NCBI GenBank assembly: GCA_010279815.1
Contig: QEOQ01000508.1
Span: 4,339,342-4,403,341 of the forward strand
Source: Brachionus plicatilis
Taxonomy: Eukaryota > Rotifera > Eurotatoria > Ploima > Brachionidae
Length of the DNA: 64,000 nt
Reading direction: 5' to 3'
Shown: in pieces, positions 24,549 to 35,403 of the stretch
Layout of the letters: each line of letters opens with the position of its first letter
Position numbering within the stretch: position 1 is the stretch's first letter
Translations under genes and position numbers: made by a program
Notes under the pieces: generated by a model
What the model saw: the letters and a program-made list of their open reading frames with translations, nothing else
Told to the model about the DNA's origin: nothing
Databases searched by the model: none

Positions 24549-25949
24549 AATTTAAAAAATGTCTGTTTAAAAAAAATTCTTTTGTTAATATCTTAGTTTG
24601 AATGAAAATATTTGAATAAAATTTTGTCTTTTTTTTTGTTTTTAATTAAATAAAATTTATAAAATGTCAAAATTCTTGTTTTATTTAATATTTAGTTGAA
24701 AAAAAAATAAAGGAAAAATTTAAATAAATATGAAAAAATTATAAATTTTATTTGAATATGAAGAAGGCTCTTATTAGATGGAGGATTAAGATTGCTTGGC
24801 GAACATCATCAATTTTTTACCCTTAATAGATTTTGCTGGCTTAAGAAGCAAATAAATAAACAACTTTTTAATTGGAGTGCAAAAAAAATTTAATAAAATT
24901 ATCTTTTTATTTTTAAATATTCGCCTTACTTAGACCAATTTGCATTATAAAAAATAAATAAAAACAAAATATATTGAAGTCAGTCGATCCTTGCAGAGTT
25001 AGGCAAGATCATTTCCCAAATGATTTTTAGAAACCATTTAATAAAATCTCTTTAACTTAATAGAAAATAGACTTATAAACGAATTTATCAATTATATTTT
25101 CTCGTATTAAAAATTATTATAAATTTAATAAATTTTATTTACTTGGTAATTTAGAAAAATGGAGATCTGTCAAATAGCTAAAGTTTTTACTATTTGAAAA
25201 TCTTATTTTATTTTTTATCAGCTTTTTTGAGCAATGAATTCTTTAGAGAAGAAATAAAAAGCAAAATTTAAATTTAAGTTCAAATAGCATGAAAATTAAA
25301 ATTTTTGATATTAGCAAAAAATATTGAAACAAAATATGAAAGTTAATTTTAAATTCTCAAATATTGATTGATTCTTGAGAAAGATGATATGGTAAGGAAG
25401 AAAGAAATTCGAATTAAAGTGTGTTGTTTTTTTTTATCTAATAATTGGCTATCAAAACTTCGAATTAGTCTCACATTTGTTATAGCTTTCAAAATGTGGT
25501 ATTAATATGCTACAAAACATTAATTTATTTAAAATGTTTACAAAATAAAACTTCTAAGTGGATTAATTCATTAAAAATAAAAGTTAGTGCATTTTTAGAC
25601 AATAAATTTATCTATTTTAACTTTTTTTCTAAACTTTCCCTATATTATTTTGGTTTTTGTAAATATTACCTTTTTTTTTCTATTCCTTTTCTTTTTATTT
25701 CTTATTTTTTAAAAAACATAAAAAAGTATTTTTTCTAAATTACAAACGAAAAAAATATACATATAATATAATAATAATATGCATATTTTTTTTGGATAGT
25801 TTTCATAAGCTTGGCAAAGGAGCGAAAGCTCGAGCTATTGTTTATTTATTTATATATTTATTCAAATAAAAACGTTTATCATCTTTTATTCTTTTCAATT
25901 ATTATATTTGACTCTATTATTGAATTTTGATTTAAATTTTTTTTTATCT
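24549..25949. other. AT-rich spacer after H3 copy 2
   Basis: No gene is supported. Apparent frames such as 25496-25738 are low-complexity AT sequence. Near 25810-25860 a stretch with GGAGCGAAAGCTCGAGC followed by TTTATTTATT may be the end of an old LINE. Confidence 0.4.
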
Positions 25950-26220
25950 GAAGGACCTTCAGCTCATCTCAGATAAATAAGTAAATACAATTTTTAGCAA
26001 AAATATGCGTCAAATGTAAAGGTTTTAAGTTTAGAAAAATAAGACATAAGATTTGTCAGTCTGGACGCTAAAATTATTTAAGATTTTGTCAAACAAAAGA
26101 TGGGGTCTATATTTTAAAACTTTAGTAGACCTTTATAAATCTTTAGATTTGGATTTAAAAATGAAAACATAATTAAGACCTTCAGCTCATCTCAGATAAA
26201 TAAATAAATACAATTTTTAG

Positions 26221-26841
26221 GGCAATGTGAAATTTTAGTACAAAAATTACAGTACAAAAAGTAAAAACTTTATAAATTTTTTCTAATTGTGCAAAAATGG
26301 TTCTTTAAAGAGTACAATATTGTACAAATTTGTACAAAAGAATTCCAAACTCTGCAAAAACTCTACAATAAAATAAATTTAATTTTTATAGATTTTGTTA
26401 AAAAATTTAAAAGATTTGATTTAAATTATTCAATGCCTAATTTTTCTAACTTATCAAAACTTTTATTTTATTTTTTAAAGAAATTTTCTTTTTTAAACAA
26501 TTTAAATAAATTGATTAATCTGGTTAATTTGAAAAAAAAAAAGATTAATTTATAATTCAAAATGCAATGGTGATGTAGTATATGAATGGTTTTTTTTTTT
26601 TATTAGATGCTAAATTGCTACCATAGCAAGCAATATCTTGCTCTACCGTTAACCTGTTGTAACTTATTATTATTATTATTATTATAATTATTAAATGAAG
26701 TGTTAATCAGTCTATTAGACAAGGACACTAACCTGTTGGTTAGCCTTGTACATTATTGTACTTTTTTTCCGAACCATTTTTTGCACAATTAGAAAAAAAA
26801 TTATAAAGTTTTTAATTTTTGTACGAAAATTTCACATTGCC
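26221..26841. mobile_element. Non-autonomous TIR element, GGCAATGTGAAA family
   Basis: Ends are GGCAATGTGAAATTTTAGTA and its near reverse complement, with inverted repeats extending about 100 bp. It is flanked by ATTTTTAG (26213-26220) and ATTTATAG (26842-26849), an 8-bp target duplication with one change. The empty site exists at 26006-26019 in the neighbouring duplicate, which confirms both ends. The interior carries a SINE-like repeat and no transposase. Terminal sequence is shared with elements at 49904 and 50287. Confidence 0.85.
26543..26690 (+). repeat. SINE-like repeat nested in the TIR element
   Basis: The block AATTCAAAATGCAATGGTGA then TGTAGTATATGAA, ending in CTTGTTGTAACTTATTATT-like sequence and a run of ATT triplets, recurs at 53361-53575. 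A short interspersed element with a TTA/ATT tail is the simplest reading; the family is not identified. Confidence 0.55.
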
Positions 26842-27280
26842 ATTTATAGCAAAAAAATACGAAGCAAAAATCTTATAAAAACATGGGTTAAATGTAAAAG
26901 GTTTAAGTTTAGAAAAATAAGACATAAGATTTGTCAGTCTGGAGGTTTTCGAAGTGTTAATAGTTTTATTTTTTAAAATTATCCATTACATCATGTTGAA
27001 ATGAAAAAATTGAATTTTAACAATAAGTTACGACTTAGTAGCTGTATAGTAAAGGACGTGTGGTAGAAAAAAAAGAGCTAATGAAAAGAGTGAAACAAAA
27101 ATTCACATTCAACCACCGCCAACTATAAAAAGCTTAAAATCCTCTTAACCTATTTTAGACATAATTTACCTTTCTATTTCAAGACTTTCTTTTCCCATCT
27201 TAATATTAGCCTGATTTCAAAAATTCAAAAATGCTCGGAAAATTACTAATCTTGAGGTTCTAGAAGATTGCAAATCTAAA

Positions 27281-28253
27281 ATGGGAGGTTATGAAGCAAA
27301 TTTTAATCCACCATTAGAAGACAAGTATAAGTGTCCAGTTTGTCTTGCTGCTTTAAGAGACCCTGTACAGACCAAGTGTGGTCATCGATTGTGCTCCTCT
27401 TGCTTTAAAACTATCCGAGGGTATTTTTGAATAATTTGAAATTTTTGCTAGAAAATTATTTAAAAAAAAATTCTTCATGTTAAGCGGCAACTGGTACTTC
27501 AGGTGTCCAGTAGATAATACGTGGTCAAATAATGTTTTTGAAGATAATGCTGTAAAACGCGAAGTCTTATCCCTAAAAGTCGATTGCCTTAACTCTAACT
27601 GCGCTTGGACAGGAGAGCTCAGGGAACAACAGGTCTTTATTTTGCTTCATTTATTCCAATTGTGGTTAATTTTTTTAAATATATTTGTTTAGACTCATTT
27701 AAAAAATTGTCAATTTGAAAAAATCGAGTGCCCAAATAAATGCAAAACGGACGTAATGCGTCTTGATTTGGACAAGCATTTGTTGGAATGCCCGCTTAGA
27801 CTCGAAAAGTGTGAACATTGTAAAATAGAAGTGGTCGTGACGCAGTTGGCACGACATCATTTGTTGATGTGTCCCAAATTTCCGGTCAATTGTCCGGTCT
27901 GTGGCGAAACCGAAGTGATGAGAGAGAACATAAATGGTCACATAAATATAATCAGCGGCGATTGCCCAATGGTGGTCGTGCCTTGTTCATTCAGACACAT
28001 TGGCTGCATGCACCAGGACCAAAGATGCAAAATGAGCAAACACTATCAAGAGATGAACACTCAGCATCTGATGATGCTTTCCACACGTCTTGTCGATTTG
28101 GAGACCAAACACAGACTGGACCTGGAATGCTGTGCCAAAAAATTTGACCTATTACTCAGTGATCTTAAGCAGCGAATCGATATTAGCGAAAAGCGTAATA
28201 CGCATTTAGAAAACGAGCTCAAAGAGTACAAACTCAAGCTTGGGCTCAATTAA
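27281..28253 (+). CDS. TRAF6-like RING and TRAF-zinc-finger protein lacking TRAF-C
   Basis: Three exons (27281-27420, 27485-27632, 27693-28253) join in frame to 282 residues. The start [20 protein letters not shown] parallels the GYDVEFDPPLESKYECPIC segment of TRAF6. The RING finger at about 17-60 has [13 protein letters not shown] and a final CPVDN with Asp in place of the last cysteine, as in TRAF6. TRAF-type zinc fingers follow ([50 protein letters not shown]). The end is a coiled coil ([14 protein letters not shown] ... [19 protein letters not shown]), then a stop codon 42 bases before the assembly gap. No MATH/TRAF-C domain is encoded, so binding to receptor tails in the usual way seems unlikely. 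It would be a cytoplasmic ubiquitin ligase or adaptor in immune/NF-kB-type signalling; that role is inferred from family. Confidence 0.88.
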
Positions 28254-28295
28254 ATTTAAATTTTTTAAACACTAATGACTTGATGTTTTGTTATA

Positions 28296-28464
28296 NNNNN
28301 NNNNNNNNNNNNNNNNNNNNNNNNNNNNNNNNNNNNNNNNNNNNNNNNNNNNNNNNNNNNNNNNNNNNNNNNNNNNNNNNNNNNNNNNNNNNNNNNNNNN
28401 NNNNNNNNNNNNNNNNNNNNNNNNNNNNNNNNNNNNNNNNNNNNNNNNNNNNNNNNNNNNNNNN
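28296..28464. other. Assembly gap (Ns)
   Basis: 169 undetermined bases. The flanks are AT-rich and non-coding. The TRAF-like gene stops before it. Confidence 0.99.
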
Positions 28465-29375
28465 TGTAAAATTTATTTTTTATTATGAAGCTTTAAAAGC
28501 TCAATTTATTAAAAAAAATTTCTTTTGACTTTGTAAAAAAAAAACAACTTTATGATTGTAAATAAAAATTTTTTATCAAAAAGTTATCTTTTTAATTAGT
28601 TAAAAGTCAATAGTTGAGCAATGGAAATATTTGTACAAGAAAAAAAATATTTTCTTATCAAAAACTCTAGTCTAGAATGGAACTTGAACACTACAAGACA
28701 ACTAAAAATTTCCAATCTTTTCACTTCATTGAGTTCGAATTTAAACTCAACTAAATTTTTTATTTTTCATTAAAAAAAATTTATATAGCTTTAAATTTTA
28801 ACCTAAATTAATAGAATATTAAATTCTTTCTTAAAATACTAATTATTCAATATTAAAGAAATTAAGAGATTTCTTTCTTTTGAAAAGCTAAGAAAGATTT
28901 ATACCTTTTATCTAGAAAAACTTGGATGCGTTAAGATACTACAAATGATAAATAAATTAAAAATTCAAGAGTAAGCTTTTATCTAACAGGAATTACTTCC
29001 GTTTTGCATTTTGAAATTTTTAAAGTTTTTACAGATCAACATTGACTAGAATTTTTTTTATGAAAACTTTCAATTTTTTCAATTGTTCTTGAGAAAATTT
29101 AATACACAAGAAGCACCAAACGAAACAATATGACTTGTTTTAAAAAATTTTAAGCCTTTGAATAAATTCCAAATGAATAAATATTTTTTGAATTTATGTA
29201 AATTTTATCTTTATCTATAAAAAAATTAAAAAATTTTAATGCTAAGTTTATCATTTTTAAAAGATATCGTATTTTTATCAATAACCAACTTTATTAAAAC
29301 ACAAATTAATTATTAAAATTTTATATAAAAATCAAAATTTCTATTCTAATACAAACAATATTTTATATTTTCTGA
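28465..29375. other. AT-rich spacer after the gap
   Basis: No gene, repeat or structured element could be supported here. Confidence 0.45.
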
Positions 29376-29996
29376 TTACCACAGCAATGGCTTTTTGAAC
29401 GATCCTTCCCAATCAAAATTTTCTACAAAATCAAATCTTTTTTCTAAAAAATTCACTCTGCTTTCTAAATCATCAAGTCTCTAAAATAGATATAAAATTT
29501 AAATAGAAAAAAAATAAAAACTTGCCTTCTGGGTAAAATATTTAATATAATTAATTAGTCCACTTTACCCATAACCAAGTTTTAGTTAAAATGGACTGAA
29601 AAGTACATAATCCAAGTTTTTTTGTAATTGATTACGAGCAAATTTAAACGCAGTCTCCAATCTAAACAACTTTTGGTAAAATCCGTAAACAATTGACTTA
29701 GTGGCCAATGCAGTGGTGACTCTATTTACTTTTTCCACGGAATCGATGGAAACCTTTGTTCTAACCATTGGCACATACAATTCAATTTTGTAGGCATTTT
29801 TTTTGCTATTTGAAGCCAAAGTGTCGTTAATAGGAACTAAATTTCCGCGCCAATTTCGAACTCGGAATTTGGTGCGCAGCTCAAAGCCAAACTCAGTGCT
29901 GATCTTGTTTCGAATACTATTCGAGGTCTCCTTTTCCTCTATCTTGATGCATTTATACTCGGCTCTTTGCTTGAAAACGAACCAAACAAGGCTCAT
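29376..29996 (-). CDS. Small unrecognised protein with ubiquitin-like N-terminus and coiled-coil end
   Basis: Two exons (29996-29607 and 29480-29376) join in frame to 164 residues. I do not recognise the family. The N-terminal 75 residues (SLVWFVFKQRAEYKCIKI, then FRVRNWRGNLVPINDTL) have the feel of a ubiquitin-like fold: a beta hairpin followed by a helix and an R-N-x-R-G-x-L-x-P-x-N/D turn, but this is only a shape impression. The last exon encodes RLDDLESRVNFLEKRFDFVE, a short heptad coiled coil, then WEGSFKKPLLW. There is no signal peptide or membrane segment, so it is probably soluble. It lies downstream on the same strand as the gene at 30232-31342, 235 bases away, so the two could be co-transcribed. 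Confidence 0.6.
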
Positions 29997-30231
29997 TTTT
30001 GAACTTTTTTTCTTTTATCAACAAAGTTAAGAAATTTAAATAAAAAGGCTTTTTATAAATTTAAATAATTTATTTAATAATTGTGAATTTAAGAAAGGTA
30101 AATTTTATTCAAAGGTAAGTTTTTAATTTACATGATAAATTCTTAAAACAAAAGAAAATTCAAAATCGATTAGAAGATTATTTTAAAAATAAACACTTGG
30201 AAAAAAAGTTTAAACTTTTAAAATTGTCGAT

Positions 30232-31342
30232 TCAATAGTGTAAATATTGGAAATTTCTAATATAGGAAATTATTTGATTGAAAAAATTTCTAATTGTTGA
30301 ATTGACCACCGAATCACTTCTGTACAGGCTGGAAATTCTGAGCAAAATCATTCTGGCCGAATAGTAGAGCATATTTTTAATTACATTCCATCGATCAGTG
30401 AAGGGTATTACACTTAAATTTCTTATGGCACCTTGAAAATTTAGACTGAACAAATCTCTAAAGACTCCTTAAAAAAATTATTTAAAAAAAATCTCTATTT
30501 AAATCTAGCGTTACTTACTGGCAACGGAACGAACCTTCGTCGTTGCTGCCTCGGCTAAAATCTCAAGCTTTCTAAAAAACTGGTCAAAAACTTGTCCAAT
30601 ATTTGACAAGTTGACTTTTTTGACCAAACGAAACGAGTGTCTTATCAAAGAAATCTCGTTTTGTGTGCTATTAAAAGTGTCATTTAACTCGTTAGATTTT
30701 AGACTTTCATTTAATTTGGAATAAGACTGGGATTCGGCAGCAACTGAATGAATTAGACTATCGGTCATGTCTTCGAATCCAGTCTCATCCAAAGTGTCTT
30801 CGATCACTTGATCCAAGCTTTCGTGTCTAAACTTTGAATTTTTAACCTTTTTTTCAAAGTTTTTTTTCAAGTCATCAGTAAGTTCATCAAGAATTTTCTC
30901 TATTTCCTCATTTGATGTGGAACAATTTGAATTTTTGTTTCCTCCTATTCGAGTGCTGGTAAATTTGGGCTCGAATGGATCATCATGTTCAGGCTCCATT
31001 TTTTTGACATCTATCCTGCTTTCATTTTGAATTATAACTTTATTGGAACTGGAAGAACTATCTCTGTCGATATCAAAGTGATAAATGGACTCTCCTTTGT
31101 TATCTTTGATTTCTCTGCAAAAAAAACCTTAAGTTTTTACCTAAACAAGGGGTATATAGTTACATTTTGAAGTATGTTCGGCTGGCCATGTTGTCTAATC
31201 TAAGTTGTGTGTAGTAATGTTCAGAATCTATAGAATCTATTGCTTGCTGTCTTTGTAGCTGTTCATGTGGCTGTATTTCTTCTAAAGCGCTGAAATAGCA
31301 TGTTTCATCGCTCGTGGGACTAGGGAACTCGTGTTCATTCAT
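30232..31342 (-). CDS. Unrecognised 336-residue acidic protein
   Basis: Three exons (31342-31164, 31114-30519, 30467-30232) join in frame. I chose the ATG at 31342 (MNEHEFPSPTSDE) because the upstream extension has no ATG. The middle is acidic, serine-rich and largely disordered in appearance (EPEHDDPFEPKF, ILDELTDDLKKNFEKK, VIEDTLDETGFEDMTDSL). The C-terminal 110 residues are more helical and basic with hydrophobic positions (IGQVFDQFFRKLEILAEAAT; RWNVIKNMLYYSARMILLRI). I see no known catalytic or binding motif and no signal peptide. The function is not assigned. Confidence in the exon structure is higher than in any role. Confidence 0.6.
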
Positions 31343-32071
31343 TTTTACTAGCAATTTTATCAGCTTTTGCTTGGGCGTATTATCAAGCAATCACTGAATC
31401 AAAAATTTTCAAATTTTCAAATCCTTGAAATTTGAATTTTTTGAATTTAAGTCTTAAATGCAAAATAGTCTTTTCATTTTTTTTGAATTTACAAATTTTC
31501 TTTATAAAAGCTTACGAGATTTTTTTTCATCTCTAACAATACTAAGCTTTCATTAATTTTATTTAAACTTTAATATTAAATAATTTATTTCTAGTTTAAA
31601 GGAAATTTATTAAAAAATTCAATTTTAAAAATTTTAAATGATGAAAATAAATTTTTTAAAATGACTAATTTTTTTTTGTCATAACTTGAGAAAAATGATT
31701 TCAAAAATACAAATAATCAATATTTTTTAATAGTTCTAAAATTCATTTATTAAGAATTCAATTTTTGAGCTATGTTAAAATTTTTCAAACTTTTAAATAA
31801 ATAAAATAAATTTTTTGAAATTTTTAATTTTTTACTAAACTGCAAATATCTAAAAATTAATCTTACGATCCAAAATAACCAAATCAAAATCTCTAATAAT
31901 CAAATAGCCATTTTATTCTCCAAGTCTTTATTCAAAAAACAACTGATTGAATAAAAACATAATTTTGAAAAAATTTCAAATTTTAAACAAATTTAAATTA
32001 TTTATAGTTCCTTGAAAAAAATATAAGCAAAATGTTTAAAAATATACTTAAAGTTTTTAATTGAAAAAAAT
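31343..32071. other. Divergent intergenic spacer
   Basis: This AT-rich stretch lies between the starts of a minus-strand gene and the plus-strand GPCR gene, so it probably holds both promoters. No element is recognisable. Confidence 0.45.
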
Positions 32072-33433
32072 ATGGAAAACGAATACCAAGTCGAGTTCGA
32101 AATAGCCTCATACATTTACAAAACATTCACAGTCATCTTTTTACTCATTGGGTCAGCAACCAACATTTTGTCTGCATTTGTATACTCGCGTAAAAAAATG
32201 CGCCGATCATCCTATTCAGTGTACTTGTTTGCATTGGCAATTGTGGACCTTTGTGTAACTGTAAATGGCAACTCGAGAATACTGCTCATGTCATTTGAAC
32301 TCGACTTCCTCAAACCAAACCATGTCCAACACCAAAAACCATTCAGTCCCAGCTCCAGCCAGCAAATTTTCAAAGGTTTCGACATCAGAGAGACAAGTCT
32401 GACCGCTTGCCGCATTCACCGGTTCCTAACCTACTATTTTTTGCAGCTATCATCCGTGATCCTTTGCCTGCTGAGCATTGACAGATTTTTCGGCTGTGTT
32501 CTAGTGCTCAAATCAAGCTTTTTCTGCAAACCTAGCATGGCTCGTAAGATAATTATTTCAGCCATGATCGCCTTGTTAATCTTCAATAGCCATTTTTTAG
32601 CATTTATGGGCCACGAGACACATGTGACTGTAGACACCAATTCCAGCTTAAAGATAATCCAGTGCCAACCCAGTAACTCATCAAAATTTTACCACTCTAT
32701 TTGGGATTTTTATTTTTACGCGGATTCTTTGGTTTACTGCATAATACCCTTCATAGTGATGATTACCTGCAACATTTCGATCATTGCCAAGATCATATCA
32801 AGCCGCATTCGGTCCAAAAAAGTGGTCATTGCCAAAAATAAAAGCACTAATCAAAAATCAATTGTGAACAACAATCGAACCATGTCAACTACCGAGAGAA
32901 GAGTATCATTTATTCTAATATTTATATCTATAAGTTTTCTGATACTCACCATACCGGTGTTCATTTTTGAAAATTTGATAAGCCGGGCCGGCTGGCGAAA
33001 CCCTCGGTTGGAAGTGGCCTTGGCAATTAGTTACATGCTAATGTATTCGAACCACGTGATCAACTTTTTTTTTTACTTCTCCCTGGGACCCAATTTTAGA
33101 CGCGAAGTCAAAAAACTTTTTCCATTTTTGTTCAGTAATAAGATTGATCCGATCAGGGCAAGCCGCCTAAACACGGCCCAATTTGGAGCAAGTGGAAGTG
33201 CCAATCTGAAAAAGTTCATTTCCAAGGGCGATGCGTATACCTTTAACAACACAGCATATCCAAGCATGCATGGCCAGAATAACAAGTATTTGGCGCCAAG
33301 TCCCATTTTTAAACTAGAAAATTGCAACGAACCCGAACTACAGGTTTTATTTGCGGAAGAGTTTGATGAGAGCCTTGCTATGCTTAAAGAAATAGACGCC
33401 TCATCAAAACTTGTTAGCGATAGTGTGGTCTAG
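32072..33433 (+). CDS. Rhodopsin-type GPCR, probably a peptide receptor
   Basis: A single intronless frame of 453 residues with seven hydrophobic segments. TM1 has the GSATNILSAFVYSRKKMRRS pattern with the conserved asparagine. TM2 (YLFALAIVDLCVTVNG) keeps the LAxxD aspartate. TM3 starts after a conserved cysteine (TACRIHRFLTYYFLQLSS) and ends SIDRFFG, with DRF in place of DRY. TM5, TM6 (FILIFISISFLILTIPVFIF) and TM7 (YMLMYSNHVINFFFYFSLG) follow; NHVINFFFY replaces NPxxY. The second loop has a cysteine (IIQCQPSNSS) for the usual disulphide and NSS sites. The basic helix 8 is FRREVKKLFPF. The pattern fits protostome neuropeptide (FMRFamide-receptor-like) GPCRs, but the ligand cannot be inferred. 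The cytoplasmic tail is long. Confidence 0.85.
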   Translation: MENEYQVEFEIASYIYKTFTVIFLLIGSATNILSAFVYSRKKMRRSSYSVYLFALAIVDLCVTVNGNSRILLMSFELDFLKPNHVQHQKPFSPSSSQQIFKGFDIRETSLTACRIHRFLTYYFLQLSSVILCLLSIDRFFGCVLVLKSSFFCKPSMARKIIISAMIALLIFNSHFLAFMGHETHVTVDTNSSLKIIQCQPSNSSKFYHSIWDFYFYADSLVYCIIPFIVMITCNISIIAKIISSRIRSKKVVIAKNKSTNQKSIVNNNRTMSTTERRVSFILIFISISFLILTIPVFIFENLISRAGWRNPRLEVALAISYMLMYSNHVINFFFYFSLGPNFRREVKKLFPFLFSNKIDPIRASRLNTAQFGASGSANLKKFISKGDAYTFNNTAYPSMHGQNNKYLAPSPIFKLENCNEPELQVLFAEEFDESLAMLKEIDASSKLVSDSVV

Positions 33434-34167
33434 AGTGCAAAAAGTGTAGAGTTTATTTTGTATACTTCCAAAGTTTTATATTTTTTAGATTCTAAGTCGA
33501 AATTTTTAAAATTTATCGACTCAGATTTTAAATATTGACCACTATTTTCCGCTTTTTTTTTTAATTTTTAAAATATTTTGTATACTTTATATATTTAAGA
33601 TAGAAATTTAGATTTTATTTTTAGGATTTTAATTTGAAGTGAAATTACCAGCAGAAAAATTGGTTCATTGATTAAAGTAAAAAATTTAAAAAATTTAAAT
33701 TTTGTACATCAGAAGTTTATTTTTAATAATCAATTAAAATATTTATGTGAAAATTAGCATTGAACTGATTTTTCTGAACGCACAAAATCTTCTATGAAGT
33801 TAGTACAGATTATCATGTATTTTAAGCATTTTTCTTTACTTAAAAAAAATCTATTTTTTATAAAATTTAATTATTTAAAATATTTTTTTACTTTTTATTT
33901 TAAAAGGAAAAAACGTTTGTAACTTAATTTAATTTTCGAAATAAAATTTAAAAAATTAATTTAACTAAAAAAAGAATTTTTTTATTGAATAATAAATTAT
34001 AAACCAGCTTAGAATTATTTTTTTTGCTTTTGAAAATATTTTATTTTCAACTTTCATTGACTTAATTTTTAAAAGAAACTATTTAGTGACTATCAAAATA
34101 CTTTTTGACAAATTCTTTTTGAATCTCCACATCAAAATTCAACTTTTTAAACCTTTTATAAAAAATG
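33434..34167. other. AT-rich spacer after the GPCR gene
   Basis: Nothing beyond low-complexity sequence and likely 3' untranslated region is seen. Confidence 0.45.
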
Positions 34168-34293
34168 ACATTGTGAATTTTGGTACATAAATCAAAAACA
34201 AAAATATTAAAAGTGTCAAAGCCTAAGTTCTGAAGACCCAAAACATGTTCTGTAAATTGTAGCAACTGATAAATCTTTTATACCACCAATATA
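34168..34293. repeat. Half copy of the GGCATTGTGAA TIR element family
   Basis: Begins GACATTGTGAATTTTGGTAC and continues with AAAACATGTTCTGTAAATTG and ATAAATCTTTTATACCACC. This parallels one terminal arm of the element at 50287-50616. No second arm is found, so this is a solo arm or truncated copy. The apparent reading frame over it (34083-34265, minus) is an accident of this repeat. Confidence 0.65.
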
Positions 34294-35403
34294 CCTAAAA
34301 TATATTTTCTGACAAAAATGACAAAAATCAATTAGATTTAAATAGATTATTGATTTGATTTACTAAAAAAAAAAGAAAAAAAAAATTTTTTAGGTTAAAA
34401 AGGTGCAACAAAGTGGAAGTATTTTTTCTAATATTTTTCATTGATTTTAATTTTAATAAATCAAAAAATGAAAGATTTTTGTTCAATTTATTTTTGAAAT
34501 TTACAAAACCTTGAATTTAAAGATTTGTATTTCAGTCCTAGAATTTACAAAAATTAAGAATAATAATAAAAACAAAATCTATGATAGAAATATGACTGAA
34601 ATATGACTGAAATATTTATGAATAATAAATTCTAGGACTAAAATACAGATTTTTAAATAATTTAGATAAAAATGAGCCATTGGACTTTTAAAAAGGTCAA
34701 AATAAGATTTTTTTATTTTTCAAAAATAAAAAAATTCTTATTTTGATGAAGTAAATAATTGGGAATATTTTTTTAAAGTTTCTTGATTTAATTCCCTACG
34801 GACCATGGCTTTTGACGAATAACAAAAAATTATAGAATAGGAAAACAAAATGTAGCATAATTTTTTTATTTTTTTTAGGTATAACATTTGCAACTAAAGT
34901 AAAAAAATTGTAGTATAGCTATATTTTTTTCTAAAATGACTAAATAAATTAAAAATGCCAAAAGTTAAGGCATTTACCAATAATTCTCAACTTGAAACAT
35001 TTCTCAGGAACAATTCACATAAAATTATTTAGAAAAGTGGTTCACAGATATTGTCCAAGCATCTTCTAAATGATGATCAGACAAATTTTCGCTTTTTGGT
35101 GCTAAATAAGAAAAAAGTTTTAAAATTAGAAAATTTTGTCTGATCTCATTGAAAATTTTTTATAAGTTTTAACTGAGAAAAATGACCTATTTTTGGATAT
35201 AAAAAACTATCAATATAAAATACTTTTAACATTATTTTTAAATAATCATATTTTTTAAACATTTAAATTAGTGAAAATCATTTTTACTTTTAACTTAAAA
35301 ATAAAAAAAATTATTTCAATTTAAAAATGTAATTTTTAAATAATTTAATTAACAATTTTTTCAAGTAAATAATAATTAAATAAAGCACACAACAAACATC
35401 AAA
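34294..35403. other. AT-rich spacer
   Basis: No gene or defined repeat is supported. Confidence 0.4.

Larger units (their letters stand above)
25954..26960. repeat. Tandemly duplicated segment, second copy split by a TIR element
   Basis: Copy 1 (25954-26066) runs from GACCTTCAGCTCATCTCAGA through AATACAATTTTTAG, CAAAAATATGCG and AAATGTAAAGG to ATTTGTCAGTCTGGA. Copy 2 repeats the left part at 26177-26220 and the right part at 26842-26943, with the element 26221-26841 between. The left part, with its small hairpin and AAATAAATA tail, resembles the 3' end of a CR1-like LINE. Confidence 0.75.

Noticed and set aside
25496..26555. Several plus-strand frames rich in Phe, Leu, Lys and Asn.
   Set aside because: They are what translated AT-rich DNA yields, and the last one lies inside a TIR element.
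34083..34265. Minus-strand open frame of 60 residues.
   Set aside because: Most of it is a TIR-element arm shared with 50287-50616, so the frame is incidental.
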